NCBI RefSeq assembly: GCF_022402485.1
Contig: NZ_JAKRSA010000025.1
Coordinates: 1 to 37,821 of the forward strand
Direction of reading: 5' to 3'
Length of the DNA stretch: 37,821 nt
From: Phenylobacterium sp.
GTDB lineage: Bacteria; Pseudomonadota; Alphaproteobacteria; Caulobacterales; Caulobacteraceae
Shown one piece after another: positions 18,163 through 26,085 of the stretch (within the stretch, counting starts at the first letter, position 1; every line of letters begins with the position of its first letter). The translations under genes and the position numbers were made by a program. The notes beneath the pieces were generated by a model, which did not search any database, was not told the DNA's origin, and saw only the letters and a list, made by a program, of their open reading frames with translations.

Positions 18163-18675
18163 TCAACTGGCCCCGAAAGCGTCCCGCAGCCGATCAAACT
18201 GGGACAGGACCGCATTGGGTGCCGCGTCCTCAGTGGCATCCACATACATCCGCCGGTCCAGATGCCGGACACGCTCAAACAGGCGCTCAGACCGCTCCAT
18301 CAGCTCTGCGAGCCCAGGGGGCAGAATTTCGATGGCCTGCGCCGACGGGCGGGAGGTCTCTGCCCCCAGGCGATAGCGGTCCTCGCAGGCGGCTTCGGGG
18401 GCCATGTCCCCCTCCCGGACCGCCCGCTGAACCAGCAGCCACGAGGCCACCTGCATCAGCCGTGTGGTCAGGCGCATGCTTTCGGCGGCGTAGGCCAGGG
18501 CCGCATTGCGGTCGAGGCGCTTAGACTCCTGACGTCCGCCGCCATCCAGATAGGCCGCAGTCTCCTCCACCAGGTCCATGCCCTCCTGGAAGGTCCGCTC
18601 GAACAGTTCAGACCGGGCGAAATCGGCGACCACGTCGCTACGCCAGGGCTTCGCCAATGCCGTGAGTTCGCTCAT
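18163..18675 (-). CDS. rcdA: RcdA, ClpXP protease adaptor (DUF1465)
   Basis: In Caulobacter, RcdA works with CpdR and PopA to deliver the cell-cycle regulator CtrA and other substrates to ClpXP. The 170-residue, helical protein carries family segments such as FARSELFERTFQEGMDLVEETAAYLD (about 20-45), LAYAAESMRLTTRLMQVASWLLVQRAV (about 60-86) and LMERSERLFERVRHLD. The frame continues upstream, but the ATG at 18675 (MSELTALAKPW) is preceded by AGGA at good spacing and matches the family start. Location beside rpmE and a DUF1192 gene is consistent with other Caulobacterales. The DUF1465 identification is by eye and fairly secure; function is by family. Confidence 0.85.
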   Translation of the reverse strand: MSELTALAKPWRSDVVADFARSELFERTFQEGMDLVEETAAYLDGGGRQESKRLDRNAALAYAAESMRLTTRLMQVASWLLVQRAVREGDMAPEAACEDRYRLGAETSRPSAQAIEILPPGLAELMERSERLFERVRHLDRRMYVDATEDAAPNAVLSQFDRLRDAFGAS

Positions 18676-18744
18676 CGAATTCCTAAGCCCCTGCAGACAC
18701 CGAGCGGACCGATCGTCCGTCAGCGTCCCACTTGCAACCCCCAT

Positions 18745-18774
18745 GCCATAGCGGCCCCTGCGGGTTGATGTCAC
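18745..18774 (-). promoter_or_regulatory. Possible Caulobacter-type promoter of rcdA
   Basis: On the minus strand GTGACAT (18768-18774) precedes GCTATGGC (18745-18752) by 15 bases, similar to the Caulobacter housekeeping pattern TTGACGS/GCTANAWC. No canonical full CtrA box (TTAA-N7-TTAA) was found in the 144-base gap. Confidence 0.3.
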
Positions 18775-18819
18775 GCCCCAGTCTGGGTTGCAGACTCCGC
18801 GCCAGACCAGGCCATTTGT

Positions 18820-19017
18820 CTAGAGCCGAAAGAGGGCGTCCGCAGCAGCCCGGCCGGCGCGTTTGCGCTCGATGAAGGTGCGCGTGCGGGTGATCTCCGC
18901 CTCCAGCACCTCAAGTCGGGCCTCCAACTCCTCAACGCCGTAGAGTTCCAGGTCCTCTCGTGTCACCTCGACCAGACGCTGACCGCGCCCCAGTCGCACC
19001 TCAGCGGGTTCTTCCAT
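18820..19017 (-). CDS. DUF1192 family small protein
   Basis: A 65-residue protein with a DUF1192-like profile: an N-terminal LVEVTREDLELYGVEELEARLEVLEAEITRTR segment followed by a basic helix (FIERKRAGRAAADALF). It looks like a short coiled coil. Function is unknown. The ATG at 19017 has GGGAGG about seven bases upstream; the longer open frame above it runs into the divergent oxidoreductase and was discarded. It lies upstream of rcdA on the same strand, 144 bases away. Confidence 0.8.
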   Translation of the reverse strand: MEEPAEVRLGRGQRLVEVTREDLELYGVEELEARLEVLEAEITRTRTFIERKRAGRAAADALFRL

Positions 19018-19096
19018 CTTCGCGCCTCCCTTTGCCCGGGCCCCGGAGCGGTTTATCCAAGCCCCTGCGCCGCCTTGGCGCAAGCATCCGGAGGCT

Positions 19097-20092
19097 ATGA
19101 CGATGGCGCAAGCGACTGTTCCTGACCAGATGACGGCCATCGCCATCGAGGGCGGCAAGGGCCCTGCAAGCGCCCTTCATCCGATTAGCCTTCCGATGCC
19201 GCAACCTGGGCCGGGGCAAATCCTGATCCGGGTCGAGGCCGCCGGGGTCAACCGGCCCGACATCGCTCAGCGGGTGGGCTTCTATCCGCCGCCCCCTGGC
19301 GCGCCCCAGACCATGGGCCTGGAAGTGGCCGGCGAGGTGGTCGTGGCCGCCGGACGCTGGAAGGTGGGTGACAAGGTCTGCGCCCTTCTGGGCGGGGGCG
19401 GTTATGCGCAGTACGCCGTTTGCGACGCCCGACATGCCCTGCCGATCCCCGGCGACCTCAGCGCCCTGGAAGCCGCCGGTCTGCCGGAAACGGTGTTCAC
19501 CGTGTTCGCCAATGTGTTCGAGCATGGGGGTCTGAAGGCCGGCGAGACCCTGCTGGTTCATGGTGCCACGTCTGGAATTGGGACAACGGCGATCCAGATG
19601 GCCAAGGCGGCCGGGGCGCGGGTGATCGCGACCGCCCGGGGGGCCGACAAGGCGAGCCAGGCTCTCAACCTGGGCGCGGACCTGGCGATTGACGCCACGA
19701 CCCAGGATTTCGCCGAGCTGACCCTGGCCGACGGCGGCTGCGATGTCGTCTTGGACATGGTCGGCGGTGACTATTTCGCCAAGGATCTCGCCGCCCTGAA
19801 GACCGGGGGGCGGATCGTCTTTATCGCCGCCCAGGCCGGGGGCAAGGTGGACCTCAATATCGGTGCCCTGATGATGAAGCGCGCCGTGGTCACCGGCTCG
19901 ACCCTCCGCCCCAGGGACGCAGATGAAAAGGCCCGGCTGGCCGCTGCGGTCGAGGCCACCGTCTGGCCGTGGATCGTCGCCGGCCGCCTTCGCCCGCAGA
20001 TCGACAGCGTCTTCCCGCTGGAAGAGGCCGCCGCGGCCCATGGGGCGCTGGAGGCCGGCACCCATCTGGGCAAGATCATGCTCCGCCCCTGA
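19097..20092 (+). CDS. NAD(P)H quinone oxidoreductase (zinc-free MDR, PIG3-like)
   Basis: A 331-residue medium-chain reductase. The catalytic domain reads ILIRVEAAGVNRPDIAQRVG and PQTMGLEVAGEV; no structural or catalytic zinc cysteines are present, as in quinone reductases. The nucleotide fold contains LVHGATSGIGTTAIQMAKAAG (about 154-174), then ARVIATARG. The C-terminal end FPLEEAAAAHGALEAGTHLGKIML is typical of the PIG3/QorB-like group. Likely substrate is a quinone or enone with NADPH. It diverges from the DUF1192 gene and is followed by a hairpin. Confidence 0.9.
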   Translation: MTMAQATVPDQMTAIAIEGGKGPASALHPISLPMPQPGPGQILIRVEAAGVNRPDIAQRVGFYPPPPGAPQTMGLEVAGEVVVAAGRWKVGDKVCALLGGGGYAQYAVCDARHALPIPGDLSALEAAGLPETVFTVFANVFEHGGLKAGETLLVHGATSGIGTTAIQMAKAAGARVIATARGADKASQALNLGADLAIDATTQDFAELTLADGGCDVVLDMVGGDYFAKDLAALKTGGRIVFIAAQAGGKVDLNIGALMMKRAVVTGSTLRPRDADEKARLAAAVEATVWPWIVAGRLRPQIDSVFPLEEAAAAHGALEAGTHLGKIMLRP

Positions 20093-20561
20093 TCTTGCCC
20101 GGGTGGCGCGCGGGCGGGGCGGCACGGGCCGCTTGGCAGTACCCACCCAAAGAATGAGTCTTTGGGTGGCTTGATTCAACTTCGCTCTGTCCGGTGGTCC
20201 TACCAGTGCGGCGCGTCTGCAGGTCGATCGGCCGCCTTGACCTCAACCCGTTGTAGGCCAACGGTTAGTTTGTGTCAGACTTGCAAGATCATAAGCGTTG
20301 ACGCTGCGATAGGCCTCCCCCAGGTTTGCAACATGATCGATCCGGGGGCGATGATGAGCGTTCATCGGAGCGGACGGGATACAAGAATGACCGGACCCGA
20401 CTGAGGCCCGGCAGGGAGGACTACGTATTGAGCCGAAAAATTCCTGCAGGCGGGATTGTGCCGCTGCGCCTGACGGGGCGCAGGCCCGCAATGGATGATG
20501 TTCGGCCCCTGTCGTTCAGACCCCTGTCTGCGCGCCGAAATTGTCGCGGCAGGAGACCTTG
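20093..20561. other. 469-base intergenic region before the MFS pair
   Basis: No convincing gene. It holds the 11-bp hairpin at 20143-20169 near its left end. TTGACC (20237-20242) and TTGACG (20298-20303) resemble -35 boxes, but neither has a good -10 at standard spacing. Short open frames are present without family features or ribosome sites. The downstream part should contain the MFS promoter and perhaps a binding site for the double-TetR regulator. Confidence 0.6.
20143..20169 (+). terminator. Terminator-like hairpin after the quinone oxidoreductase
   Basis: A perfect 11-bp stem (CCACCCAAAGA at 20143-20153 with 20159-20169) and a 5-base loop, 50 bases after the stop. It lacks a strong T tract, so termination may be partial. 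Confidence 0.55.
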
Positions 20562-22082
20562 ATGACGACCGTCTCCTCGGAGATTCCGCCCCTAAACCTG
20601 ATCACGAAGGTACTTTATGCCCTCGGCGCGGTGGCCAATGCGGTCAAGGGCCGGGGCTTGGCCACCTTCCTGATGATTTTCTACAATCAGGTGGTGGGGC
20701 TTCCCCCGGCCACGGTGGCCGGGGTGCTCATGGTCGCCCTGGTCTTTGACGCCTTTGTCGATCCCCTGGTGGGTCAGGTGTCAGACAATTTCCGCTCCCG
20801 GTGGGGGCGACGCCACCCGTTCATGTATCTGGCGGCCCTGCCCGTTGCTGTCGCCTACTTCCTGCTGTGGAACCCGCCGGAGGGTTGGAGCGATCAATCC
20901 ATCGTGATCTGGCTGGTAGCCTGCCTGCTCACCGTGCGCCTGTTCGACACCTTCTTCGAGCTGCCCTCCTCGGCTTTGGCCCCGGAGCTCACCCGGGACT
21001 ACAACGAGCGCACCAGCCTGATCTCCATGCGCGCCTTCTTCTCGGTGGTTGGCGGCCTGGGCATGACCGTGGCGGCCTATCAATACTTCCTGGCCGAAAA
21101 CCCAGACGGCTCAGGCGGCATTCTGGCCCGTGACGGCTATTTCGCGTTTTCGGTCGTTTCAGCCCTCATCATCTTTGTCGTGATCCTGGTCTCGACGGCC
21201 GGGACCCACAACCGCATCCCCTATCTCAGCCAGCCGCCGACCCGGAAGATCACGCTTAAGGCCATGACCCGGGAGGTGTTGCACACCCTCAACAACCGGG
21301 CCTTCGTCATCGCCACCCTGACCGGCATGTTCATCGCCGTGGCGGCGGGATCGAAGAACGGGCTGGAGATCTATTTCGCCCTTTATTTCTGGGAGCTCAC
21401 CCAGTCCCAGCTGGCCATCCTGACCGCCGTCAGCGTGGTCGGCAGTCTGGGCGGGGTGCTGGCTGCGCCCCACGTGGCCCGGGCCCTGGGCAAGAAGCGT
21501 GGGGCGATCCTGATGTTCGCCAGCGCCCTGGCCGTAGGCATCACCCCCATCACCCTGCGGCTCATGGGCCTGATGCCCCCCAACGGCACGGACCTGCTGT
21601 TCTACATCCTGCTGCTGGAGACCTTCTTCAACTCCGGCATGGCGGTGGCCACCGGGGTGATGCTGGTCTCCATGGTCGCCGATGTGGTTGAGGACGCCGA
21701 GGTCAAGACCGGCCGACGGTCTGAAGGCCTGCTGATGTCGGCCGACAACCTGTTCAAGAAGATCGTCTCCGGCGTCGGGATCTTCATCTCCGGTGCCGTG
21801 CTGACCATGGTCAGCTTCCCGGAGAACGCCACCCGAGGCGGGGTCGCCCCGGAAATCCTGCAGAACATGGGCTTGATCTATCTGCCCCTGGTGACCCTGC
21901 TCTACGGCATGGGGATCGTCTGCCTGTCCATGTTCAACATCGACAAGGCCAAGCACGAAGACAACCTGCGCATCCTCGACGAGGCCAGCGCCAAGGCTGC
22001 AGGCACCAACCAGGGTGCCCGCGACATTGACACCGACATCTTGCCAGGGGGCACCACGCCCCCCCTGGGCTCCAAGGCCTGA
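20562..22082 (+). CDS. MFS transporter, GPH (sugar:cation symporter) type, copy 1
   Basis: A 506-residue membrane protein with about 12 predicted helices. The segment VFDAFVDPLVGQVSDNFRS (helix 2) and WGRRHPFMY loop are the hallmark of glycoside-pentoside-hexuronide:cation symporters (MelB-like), where the helix-2 aspartates bind the coupling ion. Also visible are RLFDTFFELPSSALAPEL, the central loop with TRKITLKAM, and VVEDAEVKTGRRSEGLL. The start ATG at 20562 has AGGAGA six bases upstream; a further upstream ATG adds seven residues. A close paralogue follows 12 bases downstream. Substrate is unknown: related GPH proteins near fatty-acid genes are often annotated only as MFS. Confidence 0.9.
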   Translation: MTTVSSEIPPLNLITKVLYALGAVANAVKGRGLATFLMIFYNQVVGLPPATVAGVLMVALVFDAFVDPLVGQVSDNFRSRWGRRHPFMYLAALPVAVAYFLLWNPPEGWSDQSIVIWLVACLLTVRLFDTFFELPSSALAPELTRDYNERTSLISMRAFFSVVGGLGMTVAAYQYFLAENPDGSGGILARDGYFAFSVVSALIIFVVILVSTAGTHNRIPYLSQPPTRKITLKAMTREVLHTLNNRAFVIATLTGMFIAVAAGSKNGLEIYFALYFWELTQSQLAILTAVSVVGSLGGVLAAPHVARALGKKRGAILMFASALAVGITPITLRLMGLMPPNGTDLLFYILLLETFFNSGMAVATGVMLVSMVADVVEDAEVKTGRRSEGLLMSADNLFKKIVSGVGIFISGAVLTMVSFPENATRGGVAPEILQNMGLIYLPLVTLLYGMGIVCLSMFNIDKAKHEDNLRILDEASAKAAGTNQGARDIDTDILPGGTTPPLGSKA

Positions 22083-22094
22083 TAGGGGACCATT

Positions 22095-23588
22095 GTGACC
22101 GCATTGACTGACTCGGCCCCTCAGGCCGTGCCTGCCGACCGCCAGCTCACCCTGACGACGCGGATCCTGTACGGGGCCGGCGGTGCCGCCAGCGCCATCA
22201 AGCAGCGTGGGCTCTCGACCTTCCTGCTGCTGTTCTACAACCAGGTGATCGGTCTGCCGCCGCAGATGGTCTCCACGGCGATCATGTTCGCCCTGATCTT
22301 CGACGCTTTCGTCGATCCCCTGGTCGGCCAGGTGTCGGACAATTTCCGGTCCAAGTGGGGCCGCCGTCATCCGTTCATGTATGCCGCAGCCCTGCCGGTG
22401 GCCGTGGCCTTCTTCTTCATTTGGAACCCGCCGGCGGGCTGGGAGCAGGCGCAGATTTTCGCGTTCATGCTCGTCTGCCTGCTGACCATTCGCCTATTTG
22501 ATACGTTCTTCGAACTGCCGTCGGCAGCGCTGGCCCCGGAACTGGCCAAGAACTATGACGAGCGCACCAGTCTGATCGCCCTGCGATCCTTCTTTGGGGT
22601 GGCCGGCGGCCTGGGGATGACCCTTTTGGCCTATCAGGTCTTTATGCGGGAAAATCCCGATGGCAGCGGCGGGGTTCTGTCGCGGGACGGCTATTTCAGC
22701 TACGCCCTGTGCGCCGCGACCCTGATTTTCGTACTGATCCTCGGGTCCACCGCTGGCACTCACAAGTACATCCCCCACCTGACCAAGCCTCCAACCCGGA
22801 AGATCACGTTTTTGGGCATGGCCAAGGAGGTGGGCGCTACCTTGAACAACCGCTCCTTCGTCGCCCTGACCATCTCGGGCATGTTCATGTCCATGTCCCT
22901 GGGGGTGAAAGGGGGCCTGGAACTCTACTTCTTCCTCTATTTCTGGGAGTTGACCCAAACCCAGCTGTCCTTGCTGACGGTGGCCGGGGTGATCGCCGCC
23001 GTGATGGGCGTCTCCCTGGCACCCAAGGTCGCCGCCAAAATGGGCAAGCGAAACGGGGCCGCAACCATGTTCGCGGGGGCCGTGATCGCCTTGCTAGGCC
23101 CGATCGCCCTCAGGCTGGTCGGGTGGATGCCAGCCAATGGCACCGATCTGCTGTTCTGGATCCTGTTCGTCGACGTAATCGCCAATGGTGCCATGGCCAT
23201 GATGACCGGGGTCATGCTGGCCTCAATGATCGCTGACGTAGTCGAAGATTCCGAGGTCAAGACCGGGCGTCGGTCAGAGGGCCTGCTGTTCTCCTTCGAC
23301 AACCTGTTCAAGAAGGTGGTTTCCGGCGTCGGGGTCTTTGTATCGGGCGTTGTCCTGGCCTTCATCGCATTCCCGCAAAGCGCCGTTCGCGGCGGGGTGG
23401 ACGAGGAGATCTTGCGCAACATGGGTCTGATCTATCTGCCGACCATGCTGTTCTTCTACAGCATCGCTATCGGGTGCCTGTTCCTGTACAAGATCGACAA
23501 GGCGACCCACGAAGAGAACCTGCGCAAGCTCGAGGACACCGCCCAGGCCAAGGCCGCAGAGTCGGGGGCGCCCGCCGCCGGCGGCTGA
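22095..23588 (+). CDS. MFS transporter, GPH type, copy 2 (tandem paralogue)
   Basis: A 497-residue paralogue of the preceding gene, starting with GTG 12 bases after its stop and therefore co-transcribed. The same landmarks recur in the same order: FDAFVDPLVGQVSDNFRSKW, GRRHPFMYAAALPVAVAFF, RLFDTFFELPSAALAPELA, ENPDGSGGVLSRDGYFSY, TRKITFLGM and VVEDSEVKTGRRSEGLLFS. The termini differ most. Two intact, non-identical copies suggest either different substrates or a hetero-oligomer. It is convergent with the double-TetR gene. Confidence 0.9.
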   Translation: MTALTDSAPQAVPADRQLTLTTRILYGAGGAASAIKQRGLSTFLLLFYNQVIGLPPQMVSTAIMFALIFDAFVDPLVGQVSDNFRSKWGRRHPFMYAAALPVAVAFFFIWNPPAGWEQAQIFAFMLVCLLTIRLFDTFFELPSAALAPELAKNYDERTSLIALRSFFGVAGGLGMTLLAYQVFMRENPDGSGGVLSRDGYFSYALCAATLIFVLILGSTAGTHKYIPHLTKPPTRKITFLGMAKEVGATLNNRSFVALTISGMFMSMSLGVKGGLELYFFLYFWELTQTQLSLLTVAGVIAAVMGVSLAPKVAAKMGKRNGAATMFAGAVIALLGPIALRLVGWMPANGTDLLFWILFVDVIANGAMAMMTGVMLASMIADVVEDSEVKTGRRSEGLLFSFDNLFKKVVSGVGVFVSGVVLAFIAFPQSAVRGGVDEEILRNMGLIYLPTMLFFYSIAIGCLFLYKIDKATHEENLRKLEDTAQAKAAESGAPAAGG

Positions 23589-23622
23589 TCGCGGGCCGAA
23601 CTCGCTAACTTAAACGAGACGA

Positions 23623-23652
23623 CCGGGTCTGCGGCCTTGCCCGCGGACCCGG
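23623..23652. terminator. Terminator-like hairpin between MFS copy 2 and the TetR gene
   Basis: A 12-bp stem (23623-23634 with 23641-23652, CCGGGTCTGCGG arm, one G-T pair) with a six-base loop in the convergent gap. No T tract on either side, so efficiency is unclear. Confidence 0.5.
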
Positions 23653-23718
23653 CAGCTACCGGCGGACGGGATCGAGACCCTGAAGCTGCAACAGGCCCGT
23701 CGACGCCCTGCGGTGGTC

Positions 23719-24948
23719 TCAGGTGCGGAAGATACCCATCAACATGGGACGCACGAAAACCGCCGGGGCAGCCTTCTGTCGAACCCCCGGGACCCAGAAA
23801 CTGAGCTCGGCCCCGGCATTGAGCGTGGCGGTCAGCATCTGAGCAGCGATGAACGGCTCCACCGGTCTGATCGACCCTTCGGCGATACCATCGGAGATCA
23901 TCGAGGCGAAGCCGTCGGATATCCGGTTGGAATGCTGGACCATCTCCTCGCGGATCGCCTCCGGCAGGGCCGAGAGGGCCGAGGAGCGCAAAAGCGGGCC
24001 AAAGTCAGAGAGCTGGTATTCTGCCAGCGCGGCCGCCGCACTGGACAGCTTGCTCCACTGATCGCCGTCCCTTGCCATGGCCAGCCTCTGCACCCGGCGC
24101 ATGACCTCGTAGCTGCGCTCAAAGCAGGCCACCACCAGATCGTCCTTGGCGTCGATGTGATGGTAGAATGAGCCCTTGGTGACATTCAGCTCGGCGGAAA
24201 TGCGCTCAACCGACGCGCCGCGATAGCCATGGGTGTTGATCAGTCGGGTTGCCGCCCGCAGGAAGGCGTCGCGGCTCATGTCCTGGCCATCCCCCGGCGC
24301 CAGATCGCCCATAGATGGCGGGCGGGGCTCCCAGACGCAGCCCTCCACCGCCAAGCCGTTCAGCAGGATGTCGGCCATTCGCTGGCAGACACTGGGATAG
24401 TCTTCCGGATCAAATTTCGGCAGCCAGAATGCCGCCCATGAGATCTGCTCCAGCAGCATATGGGTGCGGGCTGTTCGTCGCCCCCGGGTCAAGGCGGCCA
24501 GTTCCGGGGCCTCGAAGATCTGCCGCATCCGACGGAAGGCTTTCATGTAGGCGGAAAACACCTCAGCCCGGCGGGGCTGGCTAAGGGCGCGGATGTCGGA
24601 GAGCACCGGCAGGGGCGGCGCAAGGCCCACAGCCGTCAGCCGCAGGCGCTCCAGGTGCAGGTCAAACAGGTGCTCCAGCCGGGCGGCAGGTGTGGCCTCG
24701 GCCTCGGTGCTGGCAGCCAGATGGATCAACCACTCCACCCCGCGCATGAGGCAGGCGGCGGCAAGATCGTCCTTACGCTTGAAATAGTAGGTGACGCTGG
24801 TGGTGGAGAGCCCCACCGCGCCAGCCGCAAGGCTCAGGGTCAGGCCTTTGACCCCCTTCTGGTTCAGGATCAGGGTTGCCGCGTCGAGAATGTCCTCGCG
24901 CTTGCGCTCATAACGATCCGTCGCCCGTTGGGCGCTAAGTTCGGCCAT
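23719..24948 (-). CDS. Regulator with two TetR/AcrR DNA-binding domains in one chain
   Basis: A 409-residue protein, about twice the normal TetR length. The first TetR helix-turn-helix spans about 17-62 (DILDAATLILNQKGVKGLTL...LSTTSVTYYFKRKDDL) followed by a ligand-type helical domain to about 205. The second spans about 225-271 (SRDAFLRAATRLINTHGYRG...VTKGSFYHHIDAKDDL) followed by another helical domain. No frameshift or stop separates the halves, and a Pro/Gly-rich linker (about 206-222) joins them. The ATG at 24948 (MAELSAQRATDRYERKRE) was chosen over an upstream extension lacking TetR features. It sits between the MFS pair and the SDR/beta-oxidation genes, which are its likely targets by position. 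Confidence 0.9.
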   Translation of the reverse strand: MAELSAQRATDRYERKREDILDAATLILNQKGVKGLTLSLAAGAVGLSTTSVTYYFKRKDDLAAACLMRGVEWLIHLAASTEAEATPAARLEHLFDLHLERLRLTAVGLAPPLPVLSDIRALSQPRRAEVFSAYMKAFRRMRQIFEAPELAALTRGRRTARTHMLLEQISWAAFWLPKFDPEDYPSVCQRMADILLNGLAVEGCVWEPRPPSMGDLAPGDGQDMSRDAFLRAATRLINTHGYRGASVERISAELNVTKGSFYHHIDAKDDLVVACFERSYEVMRRVQRLAMARDGDQWSKLSSAAAALAEYQLSDFGPLLRSSALSALPEAIREEMVQHSNRISDGFASMISDGIAEGSIRPVEPFIAAQMLTATLNAGAELSFWVPGVRQKAAPAVFVRPMLMGIFRT

Positions 24949-25067
24949 GGAAATGGCAGCTCCAAGTCCCACGATCACTGCGCAGGGAGACGCAGGGGAA
25001 AGGGTGCCTCCATCTATCGAAACATGGCGATTGGCGCAAAGCGCCTGCGGGTCGCATCTTGAGTCGT

Positions 25068-25109
25068 GGTTGGGCGCCCCCGGGCGCAACGGCCCGACGG
25101 CGCCCAACC
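25068..25109 (-). terminator. Terminator-like hairpin after the SDR gene
   Basis: A perfect 11-bp inverted repeat (GGTTGGGCGCC at 25068-25078 with 25099-25109) and a smaller internal GGGC/GCCC stem, starting seven bases after the SDR stop on the minus strand. No clear U tract. Confidence 0.5.
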
Positions 25110-25115
25110 CTATTT

Positions 25116-25904
25116 TCAGCCGATGGAGCCGACTGTCGCCAGGGCAACACCCCCATCCACGGCAATGGTCTCGCCGACCACATAGTTTCCAGCCCGACTG
25201 GCCAGGTAGATCGCCGCACCGGCCATGTCTTCGTCTCGCCCGATGCGTCGGGCCGGGATGGCCTTGGCCACAGCTTCCCCGTGATCGCGGGCGGTGCGGT
25301 TCATTTCAGAGGCGAAGGCCCCCGGCGCAATGGCGCTGACCACGATGTTGTCGGCGATCAGGCGAGCGGCCAGACGCCGGGTCAGGTAGATCAGCCCCGA
25401 CTTGGACGCGTGATAGGAATAGGTGTCCTGCGGGTTCAGACGGATGCCGTCGATCGAAGCAATATTGATGACCTTGGCCGGCTGGTCATGGGTTCCGGCC
25501 TTCTTGAGCGCCAGGTGCAGGGCCTGGGTGAGGAAGAACGGAGACTTCAGGTTCAGGTCCATGACCTTGTCCCAGCCGTGCTCGGGAAACTCCTCGAAGG
25601 GCGCCCCCCAGGCGGCCCCGGCATTGTTCACCAGGATGTCGAGTTGGCCCTCGCGCTCTTCGATGGCCTTCGCCAAGGCCTGGCAGCCGGCTACCGAGGA
25701 AACGTCCTGCGGCAGGGAAATGCAGGTCCCGCCTCCCTGCGACAGCTCTTCGGCCGCGGCGTCACAGGCGTCGGCCTTGCGCGAGGAGATATAGACCTTG
25801 GCCCCCTGGGCCAGGAAGCCCGCCGCGATCATCTTGCCGATGCCCCGCGATCCGCCGGTGACGAGCGCCACGCGCCCCTGAAGGGTGAAGAGATCGAGCG
25901 CCAT
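25116..25904 (-). CDS. Short-chain dehydrogenase/reductase
   Basis: A 262-residue classical SDR. The cofactor motif TGGSRGIG lies at 16-23, NNAG at 93-96, and the catalytic set is Ser150, Tyr164 and Lys168 (YHASK). The motif SSRKAD after beta-2 (Ser-Arg pattern) favours NADPH, but this is tentative. The C-terminal part has AIAPGAFASEMN and YVVGETIAVDGG. The start ATG has a perfect AGGAGG seven bases upstream; the longer open frame above it overlaps the divergent dehydrogenase gene and was rejected. It diverges from the enoyl-CoA hydratase/dehydrogenase gene, suggesting a role in acyl-chain or related catabolism. The real substrate is unknown. Confidence 0.92.
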   Translation of the reverse strand: MALDLFTLQGRVALVTGGSRGIGKMIAAGFLAQGAKVYISSRKADACDAAAEELSQGGGTCISLPQDVSSVAGCQALAKAIEEREGQLDILVNNAGAAWGAPFEEFPEHGWDKVMDLNLKSPFFLTQALHLALKKAGTHDQPAKVINIASIDGIRLNPQDTYSYHASKSGLIYLTRRLAARLIADNIVVSAIAPGAFASEMNRTARDHGEAVAKAIPARRIGRDEDMAGAAIYLASRAGNYVVGETIAVDGGVALATVGSIG

Positions 25905-25988
25905 GATGCGCCTCCTTTGCTTGTCGTGTCCCTGGCCCCGCTGGCCCTCAGTAAGCCTTGGCGGCGCGGCGATCGACGGCGAGCCCGA

Positions 25989-26020
25989 TTGACTCGCCCC
26001 CATCGGGCAAGGCCTATAAC
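25989..26020 (+). promoter_or_regulatory. Possible promoter of the beta-oxidation genes
   Basis: A good -10, TATAAC (26015-26020), lies 66 bases before the start codon. The nearest -35-like element TTGACT (25989-25994) is 20 bases away, longer than ideal, which suggests activator help or a different -35. Confidence 0.4.
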
Positions 26021-26085
26021 ACGCGTTTGAATCAGCCAGGTCGCCCGTCCGAGAAGCGGCCCAATGGAAACTTTTGAGGACGCGC

